This document shows, in pieces, positions 23,448 through 34,520 of a stretch of 64,000 bases of DNA. The notes below the pieces were generated by a model. That model had not been told where the DNA came from, searched no databases, and worked only from the letters and a program-made list of their open reading frames with translations. Position 1 is the first letter of the stretch; every line of letters starts with the position of its first letter. Source of the DNA: Strongylocentrotus droebachiensis (Eukaryota; Echinodermata; Echinoidea; Camarodonta; Strongylocentrotidae); NCBI GenBank assembly GCA_035222895.1, contig JAVYIG010006800.1, positions 47,584 to 111,583 of the forward strand, written 5' to 3'. The translations under genes were made by a program, and so were the position numbers.

Positions 23448-24007
23448 CAGGCCTTCTCAACTAGTTTATTAGAAGCGCCAAAACAAAAATTAATTAAGGT
23501 TGAAGTGCCAACCTGTATGTTTGGTGACTGTGTTACGAGGGAGCGTAACGACCGAGTCGATACCGGGTGGGGTCCAGGGGGCGAAGCCCCCGGAAGCTAG
23601 TGGATTTTAGGGCTTTTTTGAGGCCCAAATGTGGCATTTTTAACATCTTTTTCTTCCATAAAACATCAATCATAATTTCATATTGATATGAAATAATTAG
23701 TACAATTCCTGGCTAAAATCTACACTGGAAGTTAATTTATATGTAGTTATTTTGGTGCAATAAACACGGAAAATGTCAAAATGAAGTGAAAATCAAACAA
23801 ACAAAATGGCTTGCTTACATTTTATGCTCAACTTCGCCTGCGACTTTTTGATTTTTCTGAGTTTTTCTTATTTTAAAATATAATTTTGTAATGTTGTTCT
23901 TTCTTTAACTTTTAATTTTTAATTTTTATTAATTTTTTGGAACAGCCGCGCGCCACTCTGACTGACCGCAAGCGCCACAAGTGGCGCGCGCGCCGCCAGT
24001 TGAGAAG
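23448..24007. mobile_element. hAT-like non-autonomous element in the right foldback arm
   Basis: The left end CAGGCCTTCTCAACT has the hAT look (CAGNNNTTCTCAAC) and the right end reads AGTTGAGAAG. The 8-mer GCCTAGAA flanks both sides (23,440-23,447 and 24,008-24,015), so the right terminus seems shortened by about five bases. It contains CGAGGGAGCGTAACGACCGAG-like sequence and the hairpin GGGGGCGAAGCCCCC (~23,578). No transposase frame was found. Confidence 0.65.
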
Positions 24008-24607
24008 GCCTAGAACAAAAAAGCATGTTGAAGATGTACATGTACATGTACTGTATGTTGTACTGTGCATATTGCATGTATTGTATACATTATAATAGGG
24101 TTTATTGTGAATATCTGTAAGTACGGATACTTTCAATCCTTATTGCTCCTAAACAAAAAATATTATATCTCTGAAACTTTTATATGTTTTAGTGAACATG
24201 TCAGAGATTGCATTTCATGAAAAATGTTGTCAAGGTTACGTGATCCACGAGGTCAATTTCAAGGTCAAATCTTAGGTCAAGAGGTCAAAGTACCCCAACA
24301 TATACAAATTTTCAAAATGGCGGCAGATTTGGAATCCTTATTGAATACCCTTTCCAATAATACAAATTTTGTGAAGATTGACCCATTAGGTCCCGAAATA
24401 CAAGGGTTCAAAGGTAGGCCCGCCACCCCCATTTTTGAAAAAATCTCAAAATTTGGTGGGCCGTATCTCCCAAACCCCTCACCCGATTGAGCTAAAATTT
24501 TGGATTTGGTGCTGTGAGATCACACTCAACAAGTACACAAAGTTTCATCAAAATCAAAAATGGTCGGGTTAAAACCATTGGGTGATTTGACATGGAATGA
24601 CCCACTA

Positions 24608-25000
24608 ATTACTGTATCTCTATAATTCCTTATTTAACTCAACAAAATATTATAAAATCGAGGGGCGACACTTATGTGAATATCTGATTCATTATTTCCT
24701 TTAGCCTTTCTTTCCTCCTTTCTCTTCAAATTTTGTTCCCTCAATTTTACATCAAATTGACTACCTGAACACCAGTAAACTCAAATTTCTAATATTGTAA
24801 CAGCTACACTTGTTCCTAAGAAAATGTGCAAAAAACAAAAAAAATTCCATTTCTTTTTTCTTTCCTTTTTTTGGTTTTGGTTTTGGTTTAAACTACCAAA
24901 AAAAAAAGAAATGTTGAAACACATGTGCTCTAATCAATAGGTAAATATCTTTGCCAGAATTTGTGGTTATCTATTTTCCAAAATAAGTGTATAATAACTT
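24608..25000. other. Transposase intron 2, no gene recognised
   Basis: AT-rich, T/C-biased intronic sequence without recognisable exons. Confidence 0.4.
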
Positions 25001-26030
25001 TGTTAATGATTTACCATCTTCTACTAAATATTTTGAATTTAGATTATTTGCTGATGATTCAAACCTATTTCATACTTTTGATAAAAGACAGAAAGAAATA
25101 GATATGAATGAAGTAAAATTTGGAAGTCCAAAAATGGTGTTTTGTTAACAAGTTGACAATAAACTTAAAGAAAACAAATTATATGCTCATTAAGGGACAA
25201 AGGCAATCATGTGAAATTAGGGGTATTTTAAAACTCAGTGATACAGTGATAGATAGAGTCAGTGTAGCATCTTTCGTAGGAATTCAAATTGATGAAACTT
25301 TGATGTGGAAGGAGCAAATTCAGAACGTTAATAAGTGTATACGGAGGAAGATTGGACTGCGCTGTGTAAGTTGAGGCACTATACATGTTCCTAAGCACAT
25401 TCTCATGCTCTTGTATAAATCCTTTATCCAGCCGCACATACTTTATGGTATTGAAGTTTGGGGAAGTTGCTATAAAAGTCATTTAAATTGCATACTATTG
25501 GCACAGAAAATGGCCATGCGTGTGATAACATTTTCCCCATTTAGAACAAGTTCAAAGGCACTGTTCGTATGTCTACAGGTATTAGATGTGCATAATCTGT
25601 TCGAGCATTTAGTATCGACATTTGTATATGATCTGCAGAAAGGACATCTACCACATTCGTTAATGGATTACTTTGTTTTAATGAATCACATGTATAGAAC
25701 AAGAGGGAGAGAACATTTAATGCTACGATTACCTAAACGTAGTAAGACACGTGGGACTTTTTCAATTTCTTTCATTGGAGCAAAGCTGTGGAATAATTTG
25801 CCCATAAATATCAGAGAAGAAAAAACAAGATCATCATTTCGTCAAAATCTCAGAATTAAACTCCTAAGCAGAGATGAATCATAAGGATCAAATAATATGA
25901 TATTCAGACAAAATAAATGTTAATATGACTTTGCATACAGTTTTAGAAACTCGGAGAACCAATCCCGACTAGCACTCGATCGTGCTAACTTTTGGTTCTC
26001 CCTTTAACAACATTTTAAGTTTTTAAGTTT
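25001..26030 (+). pseudogene. LINE reverse transcriptase 3' end (5'-truncated)
   Basis: The palm motif is visible as LFADDSNLF (FADD codons at 25,047-25,058). After a frame break come NKLTINLKKTNYMLI, then an in-frame TGA at 25,372-25,374. The thumb/tail region follows in the same frame: LLYKSFIQPHILYGIEVWGS, and later AKLWNNLPINIREEKTRSSF, stopping at 25,884. This order and these motifs are those of jockey/CR1-like LINEs. The copy lacks the endonuclease and most of the polymerase and is dead. A short 3' tail with CGGAGAACCAATCCC precedes repeated TTTTAAG. Confidence 0.85.
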
Positions 26031-26254
26031 AAAAATATCCTTTATTTGAATCACTTATACGTTATTGGAACTCTGTGAATTTCAATTCCAGCCACAAATC
26101 TCTACGTATTAAGTTATAGCTAATTCACAGGTTTTTATATGACATGATATATGATTAACTTAATTTGTATGGTTCAACTATGGATATTTTCTTTTTCTTT
26201 GTAACCCATGTACATGGATATATGTATACGACATGTTATTTTTGTTCTCCGTAC

Positions 26255-26456
26255 GCGCTTCCACCTCAGGCACCGCCTGGTAGCGCGGGAGCCACGGGCT
26301 CCGACGGAAAGAAAATATTACCCAACTCCAGTGGCAAGTCACGGCTGGCAAAGTCAGCAAGAGTGGGCTGGGGAAAGCTAAAAGTAAAACAAAGACAAAG
26401 TCGGACTCAGAGCCAAAGGCAATGAGCGAGACGGGGAATCAGAAAGTGAATTCAAC
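26255..26456. other. Short GC-rich island of unknown origin
   Basis: About 200 bp rich in GC and CpG next to the gag fragment, unlike its AT-rich surroundings. One frame reads APPGSAGATGSDGKKILPNS and on to a stop, without a recognised family. It may belong to the same retroelement or be an unrelated fragment. Confidence 0.3.
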
Positions 26457-26469
26457 GTTTCCATTATCT

Positions 26470-27379
26470 ACTTATTTACTCGTCTCAACTCTGTGCACAT
26501 GCTCTGATTCCACTTTATCTGGTTGCAGTTCCATTACATGGATTTCATCATAGTACTCTTCATCCGAACTGTCTATGGCTTCCACTGCATGCACCGGTTT
26601 CTTCCCTCTCTTTTCTTTCCATTGATCCTGCTGCTGTGCCCGCCTTTCTTTGCACTGGGTTGAGAAATGATTCTTATGGCAGTTGAAACACTCCTTGCCA
26701 TAGGCTGGACATTTCTCCTTTTTCTTCTCATGTTTGCGTCCACAGAATTGACACTGAACTGTTGGCCAGTGTGTAGTTCCCTCTCTGCTCACCGCACAAA
26801 CCTCCTGTCGCTGGTCACCTACCAGGACATCCACTCTGGCCTTGGAAAGCATGACGCCTGACAAGCTTTCACACACTTGTCTAAATCAAGTGAAGATTCT
26901 TGCAGAAGTCTCTCCCTCAGCATTCCATCTCTGATGCCACACCCTATCCTGTCACGAATCAGTGACTCCTTCAGCTCTCCAAAATTACAGTGAGCCGCCA
27001 ACAGCTTCAGTTCGGTGAGGAATGTATCAAAAGATTCTCCACTATCTTGACTTCTAGTAAAGAACCTGTACCTGTCGATGATCTCATTCCGTACTGGTTG
27101 ACAATGCTTCTCAAAAGCACTAAGAGCTTGAACAAGGGTTGTTTCCTGTAGGGTACCATCTGCCTATCTTGACCCTTCCGGTTTGATCGTCTCATACAGC
27201 TCTCTACCTTGTGGACCAACGAGGTACTTGAGCATCTTGATCTTTACCTTGTCCTCTTTCCCTTCCATGCTCAAATCGATATATAGCACAAACTCTTCCT
27301 TCCATTGCTTCCACTCCAACGCCAATGGCAGGGCACTTCCCTCAAAGTTCATCTGTCTAGGAGGTCTCAGCTGCTCCAT
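26470..27379 (-). pseudogene. Ty3/gypsy-type gag fragment (broken)
   Basis: On the minus strand from ATG 27,379 is a capsid-like region (LEWKQWKEEFVLYI; later SGESFDTFLTELKLLAAHC). Two zinc-knuckle-like clusters follow (C-x2-C-x3-H...C and CFNCHKNHFSTQC, about 26,656-26,757) with an acidic C-terminus. It has an in-frame stop near 27,166 and a frame change near 26,870, and no protease or polymerase was found. It is a non-functional retrotransposon fragment. Confidence 0.8.
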
Positions 27380-27439
27380 TTTCCTGACATAATAAGTTTC
27401 TCTAACTCTGGAAACAACGTACTACTACTTCTGGCAAAT

Positions 27440-27860
27440 GAGGGTCGCTATTCATAATGGAAGAAGAGGGTCGCTATTCATAATACGACGAAAGGGTCGC
27501 TATTCATAATACGAAATGAGGGTTGCTATTCATAATAGGAGTAGAGGGTCGCTATTCATAATACGTACGAAATGAGGGTCGCTATTCATAATGGGAGAAG
27601 AAGGTCGCTATTCATAATACGACGAGATGGTCGCTATTCATAATACGACAAGAGGGTCGCTTTTCATAATAGGAGTAGAGGGTCGCTATTCATAATACAA
27701 AATGAGGTTCATTACTCATAAGGTTCGCTATTCATAATACGAAATGAGGGTCGCTATTCATAATGGGAGAAGAGGGTCGCTATTCATAATACGACAAGAG
27801 CTAGGGTCGCTATTCATAATACGAAATGAGGGTCGCTATTCATAATAGGAGTAGAGGTTT
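27440..27860. repeat. 27-bp minisatellite, core GGTCGCTATTCATAAT
   Basis: About 16 copies of GGGTCGCTATTCATAAT are separated by 9-13-bp linkers of a few types (ACGAAATGA, GGGAGAAGA, AGGAGTAGA, ACGACAAGA). The linkers recur in a partly ordered series, giving a higher-order repeat. Copies are nearly identical in the core and variable in the linker. Confidence 0.93.
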
Positions 27861-28562
27861 TCTTAGTTTGTGTTGTAGTGGCAGGCAAATTAACCCCTCT
27901 TTTTTAAAACTGTGTCCCTCCGCTTATCAGAATTAGTTAGAACTGGAAACTCAAATTGTTGTTATTAAACCATTAAGTTTAATACCTGCTAAATTCTTTT
28001 AATCATATCTGACTAACAACATTTGTCAAATTACATGTACCTGCACATGCAGTGCACAGTTGGTAACATCTTTGATAATATTTAAAGTTTCTCCCATGTT
28101 GATTCTTATAATCCATGAAATTAATTTTTATATAATTTATGATTAATCACACCTTAAAGCATATTATATCATATAAGAAAAAACTCAGTAACGCTATGAA
28201 AAATGAAAAAGAAATGGATGATTTTTTTTAAACATGCAGTTACCGGTATAACTGTACAGGGAAGCACACATGTACATTGTTTTACAGTTAAAATACAGCC
28301 TGCTACCACCATATTACTGTTATTTTTTTTAAGTTGATTCAGATGAGTGAAGAATACGGTACAGGTAAAATGTTAATACGTATACTGCATGATTTTTGCC
28401 CTTATTTTTGCATTAAAGATTCTCCATACATAAAAACATGTGTTTCGCTTCCATGAATATCGATGATTTGAAAATCAGCCCGTCACAATGTTACCTGGTC
28501 CCTTGAATTGCATAGATCTACATGTATTTCATACTATTTTTTTTTAAATATTTTTTTTAAAG
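27861..28562. other. Transposase intron 2, 3' end
   Basis: AT-rich intronic sequence that ends in a T-rich tract before the acceptor AAAG at 28,559-28,562. No exon was recognised. Confidence 0.45.
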
Positions 28563-28755
28563 GATACAAAACGGTGGATGGATATCTGATTTCACAAGGT
28601 CTAAGGGTGCAAAGACAGAGGATCCGGGACAGTCTGTACAGACTAGATCCAGAAAGACAAGAATTGAGAACCATAACTGCTGTACGAAGGAGGCATTACT
28701 CTGTGGCAATGCCCTTGTCACTTTGGCACATAGATGGACACCACAAACTGATACG
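28563..28755 (+). CDS. IS3EU-like DDE transposase, exon 3 (first catalytic Asp)
   Basis: Residues 102-166. Includes GYLISQGLRVQRQRIRDSLY and PLSLWHIDGHHKLIR. D159 in WHIDG is the first acidic residue of the triad, equivalent to the WxxD of retroviral integrases. The acceptor AAAG follows a T-rich tract and the donor is CG|GTGAGT, leaving phase 2. Related transposases in fish and invertebrates, as I recall them, share [25 protein letters not shown] across this junction. Confidence 0.9.
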
Positions 28756-30740
28756 GTGAGTTTTTTTTTACAGTACTGGCAAGCCAATTAGCATTGAGTG
28801 TGTTCTATATATTTACAGAATGCAGTAGTCCAATTTTCATGACATTCATTTTTCCCCTTTACAGATTGCAAAGTAATTTAACTTTTTAGACAATGAGGAT
28901 AACATGAGATTCATGAGGGCATGTGCATTTAAAGAAGTTTGAAAGAATTATCATTCATATTGAGAGACATACATACATGTACATGTACATATACAGACAT
29001 TTTTCACAATCATTGGTTTGAATTCGAATTTTACCCTATTTTTGATATTTTAAAGGCTAAGTCCACTCCAAGAAATAATTTGCTTTTAATTTAAAAAAAT
29101 TGAGTAAAATTGGATAATTAATAAGGAAGTTATGAATTTTTGAAAAAGAAACAGTTGAAATCACTGCAAAAATTGCCAATTTGATAAATTAGTTTGTGAC
29201 GGTATTGCCTCACTATCTATCAATTGTTTTATTTATTTTTATCCCATTAATTTCCCTTTTTACCTCCCAAATCTTGATTTCCCCATGTCTTCACCCAGGT
29301 TATACGATAATTTGTATCATATTGCGTGCATGACATTTTTACAAAATCTTTTATGAACTTTGAAGAATTTATAGTATTTTTTCTGAATATTCATAATCAT
29401 TGATTTTTGTCTCGACTGCGTAGCAAAAAGTGATGTTGACGCCACCGCCGGAAAAGCAGCGGCGTCAACATCAATTAACCAAGGTTAAGTTTTTTTAATT
29501 TTAAATGAAAGTATAATTAAGTTCTTCAATAATACTTGGTAAAGGGTTATCAAGTATCCCCAAACATGTAAGGAGATTTTCAGGTCACAAAGTCAAGGTC
29601 GAAGGTCAATTCAGGTCTGCAAACTTAGACTTTGTTGTGGCATGAACATCAAGATTTGAATTTTTAGCATAATTTCAAAAGTGTTTGTTCAAATTCCATG
29701 AAACTTGTACACAAGGTTTATCAAGTATCAGAAATCATATGACACAAATTCCAATTCACAAAGTAATGATAAAAGGTCATTTTAGGTAAGTAGAAACAGA
29801 TTATATTTGTTCACAACTTATATGTACTATATGTCCCATTTGCAGGCCCCAAAAAATGAAATGGTTAAATTCCAACGGCATTTGAAAGATCATACTAATT
29901 TAGAACTTCCCTAAAAAAGGGGCTTGAACATGTCTTTAAGTGGGAAAATAATGACTATTAGTTAGTAGAATGCTCGTACGTTTTGTGCTGAGCGAATTCA
30001 ATCAGTTTAATTTTAGCCATTACAAGAAGTGGGTTATTGATGTAGACGGATGCTCATGTACCCTTTACAGCTCATTTTATGTGTGTTAATTATTACCAAA
30101 GAAGAAAAAAGTCAGTCATTTCACTCAATAGTGTCTGACAGTGAAGTCTAGCAAGTAAACCGGTTTCCTTGCACAATTTGAATATTAGGACACTGCTAAG
30201 GTTTAAATTTCACAGATAGGACATACATGACATTCATAATTCCTGCAAAGTTCTACAGAATTTGATGTTGGATGCAAAAGGGACATTGTATATTAATATG
30301 ATATTTTTTTTTTAAAAAATCAATTTTTGGTTATTTGTCCATATTTCATGAAAGTTATCAATCTTGGTACAAATAATAGTAACTAATTCTTCTACTGATT
30401 CTTAGTCAATATTCTCTTCAAAATGCTGATTATATTCAGAGGTTTCATTTTTGGGGGCCTGCTAATGGGCCACCCTGCCTATAAATAATGTCCCAACCTC
30501 AATTTCTCATCATATCGAAATGCGTAATGCAGGCGAGACCGCTGAGAGCGTTTCCCTTGTAATACTTGTTATTGTGTTGATCAAGATAAATAGCCAATTA
30601 ATGTCATGACAACTTGATGATGTTCTTTATTTTTTAACTAGACCGCATTAGATCATGCAGTTGAAATCAATCTGAAAGTACATCACAGCATTGTAATGTT
30701 TTACTCTTATATTTCTCGGATCTAATAATTTCTCATTCAG
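28756..30740. other. Transposase intron 3
   Basis: AT-rich intron. A GC-rich hairpin lies near 29,430-29,475 (TGATGTTGACGCC...GGCGTCAACATCA), after TCGACTGCGTAG, a motif akin to the TCGACTGCGCGCAGTCGA palindrome at 60,481. Blocks around AAGTCAAGGTC..AAGGTCA recur at 29,590 and 29,765. No exon was recognised. Confidence 0.45.
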
Positions 30741-31290
30741 GTGGCGCTTTGTGACTCCTGGGGGAATAGACGGATATAGTCGAGCTATCGTCTTTCTAGG
30801 GTGCAGCTCCAATAATAGAGCTGGAACAGTGCTCGAACTCTTCAAGGATGCGGTCTCCAATTGGGGTTTGCCATCTAGAGTGCGCTCTGACCACGGAGGG
30901 GAGAACACAGGAGTGGCGATGTTCATGCTAGACCACCCTCTCCGTGGTTCAGGAAGGGGTTCCTTCATTACCGGCCGGAGCGTCCACAACTGCAGGATAG
31001 AACGTCTGTGGCGTGACCTCCATGAACAGGTGACAAGAACTTTCTATAACTTGTTCAGGAGTTTTGAGAGTAGAGGCATCCTAGATCCTGATAGCGAGCT
31101 GCACATATTCTGCCTTCAAGTGGTGTTCCTGCCTCGGATTAACCACAGCATCCGATGCTTCACAGAAATGTGGAACAACCATAAGATCCGAACAGCCGGC
31201 AACAAGACGCCAATGCAGTTATTTATAATGGGGCTGCATAGCCATAGAGGAACTGCACTCCTCAATGAGCACTTTGAAAACTACTCAGAG
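30741..31290 (+). CDS. IS3EU-like DDE transposase, exon 4 (catalytic core)
   Basis: Residues 167-349. Contains [19 protein letters not shown], the second catalytic Asp in VRSDHGGEN (D216) and the Glu in [12 protein letters not shown] (E253). The C-terminal helical region ([20 protein letters not shown], then GNKTPMQLF) follows. No stop or frame break occurs in the 183 codons. The donor is CAGAG|GTACAT, giving phase 0. If unspliced, the frame would end 18 codons later. Confidence 0.93.
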
Positions 31291-32109
31291 GTACATAATT
31301 TAATGCATAATGCCCCACTACATAAGCCTTTGAATATTAATTAACTATAAATCATAACAATGAGCATACACCGATGTCCCCTAACAGATTATTTACTTCA
31401 ATTACCGGTACTGGATTTGTTTTGCATTATTACCTCACCAAACTGAAGACTAGCTGGGCTGCTATAACCAAATTAAATCAAAATTCAGTGTGCATTTAAA
31501 TGATGCTGTGTACTAAAGTGCATGTTTACTTGTATATTTTTGCATATTGTACAGCTAGTATATGGATTACAGTTGAACATAATACTACTTGATTTTTAGA
31601 TAAATGAAAATGAATTTGTCAAATTTTAAAGTTTAGCTCTAGGCACAAATGTCACCTGTAGGTTTAGAAATACAGGTAGGGCTACAGGTTTCTGATTAAT
31701 CAAACTGAAGGATCATTTAATAATATTTATTTGAAAATGAAATTTTGTAGGTGGGGACATTTTGTACATGGTTATTAAAGATAAAGTTGAGTTCTGTTCG
31801 TGCAATTGATTGAGAAAGAAATGGTGTGGAATCGATCAGAAAAATTACAAGCACTGTACATGGGACTGTATATGGGACTTCACAAACACGGTGCATAAAA
31901 ATCCGTCCCGATGTTGATTATGTTACATGCCATATTTAGAATATGAAGGCATTTGGAGAGCCATTCTTTTTAGGGAACATGTTTTATCTTATGTTCTTCC
32001 ACACTTACATGATAACAATGTTAACACTCACAATTTTTTGTTCACCTCTTCCCAGACCTCAATCTTTAAATGTTTTTGGTAAGCTTTTATAAAATTTATC
32101 TTTTAATAG

Positions 32110-32337
32110 GACGAAGCTGCCGAGTATGGCATTGATCCCAGTGGTCACTACTTGGGAGGAGCAGAGAATGATGGAAGTGTCCAGATTCCATCTACTGTAT
32201 GCCCTCTTGCACTAACTGCAGACCAGATGGACCACTTTAATCAGCAAGTCAGATTCCATCCTAATGACGTAAGTGTATTCGATGACACAGCCTACCTACA
32301 AGGGCTTGAGGTGCTTCAGAGTTTTAATCAAGACTGA
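32110..32337 (+). CDS. IS3EU-like DDE transposase, exon 5 (C-terminus)
   Basis: Acceptor TTTTAATAG; the exon opens in phase 0 with DEAAEYGIDPSGHYLGG and runs 75 residues to TGA 32,335-32,337. The ending FHPNDVSVFDDTAYLQGLEV has the acidic, LYLxxL-type tail expected of the family. An internal AATGAC|GTAAGT is a good alternative donor. The stop is directly followed by an inverted copy of exon 4. Confidence 0.82.
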   Translation, partial: DEAAEYGIDPSGHYLGGAENDGSVQIPSTVCPLALTADQMDHFNQQVRFHPNDVSVFDDTAYLQGLEVLQSFNQD

Positions 32338-32530
32338 AATAACTGCATTGGCGTCTTGTTGCCGGCTGTTCGGATCTTATGGTTGTTCCACATTTCTGTG
32401 AAGCATCGCATGCTGTGGTTAATCCGAGGCAGGAACACTACCTGAAGGCAGAATAGGTGCAGCTCGCTATCAAACGTTCTATCCTGCAGATGAAGGAACC
32501 CCTTCCTGAACCATGGAGAGGGTGGTCCAA
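32338..32530 (-). repeat. Antisense, rearranged copy of transposase exon 4
   Basis: Read on the minus strand, 32,338-32,472 matches exon 4 at about 31,090-31,224 with only ~5 differences in 135 bases. It continues with a short CTGCAGGATAGAACGT block and then the ACCACCCTCTCC.TGGTTCAG block (exon 4 at ~30,932), so the intervening parts are deleted. It starts at the first base after the transposase stop. It is not coding. In the transcript it is a perfect partner for a long hairpin with exon 4. Confidence 0.92.
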
Positions 32531-32645
32531 TTTTAGGTTCTAAAAGGGCACTAGAAATGTCATAAATAAGAATTTGAGGAATAACCCTGCACTTTGAAGG
32601 CATTTGCAGTCTGAACTCGACTATCCCGTTAATCCTAGTCCATGC
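32531..32645. repeat. Interspersed repeat shared with 42,815-42,960
   Basis: TTTTAGGTTCTAAAAG..GACTAGAAATGTCATA-type sequence, then TTTGAAGGCATTTGC.GTCTGAA and ..CTATCCC.TTAA, recur at 42,815-42,960 in the same orientation. It looks like a short interspersed element. Confidence 0.6.
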
Positions 32646-33790
32646 TATTCTTTTTATTTGTTATTTTTCTTTTGCGTGTTTATAAAACTCTTGAACCTGT
32701 TTATTTTATAAACTTTTGTTACTAACCGTGTTTTAATACAGAACTTGAAAAGCTAATGCATCTACTGCAACCCCGTCAGAAAGATTAAGAGAGCCACACC
32801 AAAGTTCCACCCATACATCCTAGTCCAGCCAGTCATAGAGGCTGTTGCAGCAAGCGAGTATCCAACACATAATACTTCAGGCAGCTTAGATGGAATTACT
32901 GACCTGGATTACAAAATGGACAATTAAGTCAAAGACAGCTACTGTAGTATACACCTGTATGTTCCAGGATACGTGCTCGAGTTTAAGCAATTTGATATCA
33001 TGCAGCAAATGTCATGAGAGAATCAAGAAGAGATGTGCAATGTGGATATCATAAAAGATAAGAATGCCCTCTTGCAGAAAGAGGATAGTGAGCCAGGAGC
33101 ATCATCTACCGGTGTTGTCTATGGCATTGACCCAACTGCAAAATGGTTGGACATCATACATCGATCTCCAACTTCTGCATTAGTTTAAAACGGATCGAAT
33201 TCCCCTTTCTTCTGCAGCTTCACCTTCTTCCTGATCACACTCTGTCGACTTTGTCCTGAACAGAATGTGTTGGAAGCCTGACTTTGACTCAGAATCTAGA
33301 TAATTATGCCAGTGCTAGCTTATCAGCCCGCCATCTTCTATTCTTATTGAATGACATGTGTTAAAATCCATGGGTAAAAACATTTGCATCTTGATGGACG
33401 AATGGTTATTTAAATGTAGAAATTTGTAGAATTTGAACACAACTATATTTTGTATTGCAAATAACATTATCCAATTCAGAGTAGCATGCGGTACAGTAGT
33501 GGGATAGAAAAAAAAATGAATCGTGAGGGAATGTGGAAATAAATGTACAAGTTGATGACAATTAAAATGATCGATATCAAGTGGAAATGGAGTTTGGTGA
33601 AAATTGGTTCATGAACTTCAAAGATATCAAGAAGAACCCACTCTTAATTTAATTTCACAGGCCACAGAACGTTATAAGAAATTCAGTATAAACTAGCGCT
33701 GTAGCAGGATTGCAAGTTCGTAATGGGTATTATTGGATGATAATTACCACTACTGGTATATGCATAAACCTTCAATCATTATGGTCGAAG
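32646..33790. other. Downstream of transposase, no gene recognised
   Basis: Probably 3' flank of the transposase gene. A run with moderate GC (32,755-33,190) contains short frames such as one ending LMHLLQPRQKD, but none is long or recognisable. Confidence 0.35.
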
Positions 33791-33799
33791 GCATAAACC

Positions 33800-34520
33800 A
33801 ACAATGTAGTCAAATCTAGTGTGCATCATTGATGCATCATTTCTTGACAGATTTCTTTCAAATTGAGTATGGAAGTGTATATTGGTAAAATCTATGCACC
33901 TAGTTTTTGGTGATGCTGGCACTAGTGTCCCGTGTTTTATAGGATCAAAAGCTCATATTTTGGTGGGTATCTAGTGTGCACTCTGTAGTTCATATTGACA
34001 GATTTCTTTCAAATTTTGTATACCGTAGAGATGTATCCGAGGACAATTTACACATCTCTCCTTTTTGGTGATGCTGCCCTCATTGTTACATTCTTTATAA
34101 GGTCAAAGGTCATTTGTCCTTATTGTGCCTTGTTACTGCTGCATTTTTTGAAGGATTTTTTTTCAAATTTTGTATGGTAGTGTATCTTGATCAAATCTAC
34201 ATATGTGTAGTGTTTGGTGACGCTGCCACCAGTATTCGTCTATTTATTAGGGTCAAAGGTCATATTTTGGTGGGTGTCTAGTGTGCGCTCTGCAGGTTAT
34301 ATAACCCATGACCAATTTCTTTTAAATTTTGAATGGAGATGTTTCTTGGTACAATCTACACTTTTGGGCGGTGCCCTCATTGTTCCGTCTGTTATATGGT
34401 CAAAGGTCATATGTCTCTTGTGCGTTTTAACTACCACATTTCTGGACAGATTTCTTTCAAATTTTCTACAGATATGCATTATACTCTAATCTAGACACAT
34501 ATTGCTTTGGTGATGCTGCT
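33800..34520 (+). repeat. ~150-bp tandem repeat, about 4-5 diverged units
   Basis: Each unit has GACAGATTTCTTTCAAATTT, then TGGTGATGCTGCC, then GGTCAAAGGTCATAT, then TTGTGCGTTTTA-like or TCTAGTGTGC sequence. Units begin near 33,848, 34,000, 34,150, 34,312 and 34,446. The units are diverged, so the array is old. Confidence 0.75.

Larger units (their letters stand above)
21932..24603. mobile_element. 2.7-kb foldback element with 4-bp ACTA duplication
   Basis: The ends GGGTCATTCCATGTCAAATC and its inverted copy are flanked by ACTA (21,928-21,931 and 24,604-24,607). The outer arms (about 21,932-22,560 and 24,010-24,603) match at high identity. Inner arms around AGGCCTAAAG and TAGGATAATTAC (22,562-22,625 and 23,357-23,420) also pair. 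Two further elements are nested in it. Frames of 73-88 codons in the arms are copies of one another and resemble no protein family. It lies in transposase intron 2. Confidence 0.88.

Noticed and set aside
27440-27860. CRISPR-like repeat/spacer look of the minisatellite
   Set aside because: Linkers are few, short and recurring, and the host is an animal; this is a tandem repeat.
30648-30989. 113-codon minus-strand frame across transposase exon 4
   Set aside because: It is the shadow of the plus-strand catalytic exon, which carries the DDE motifs.
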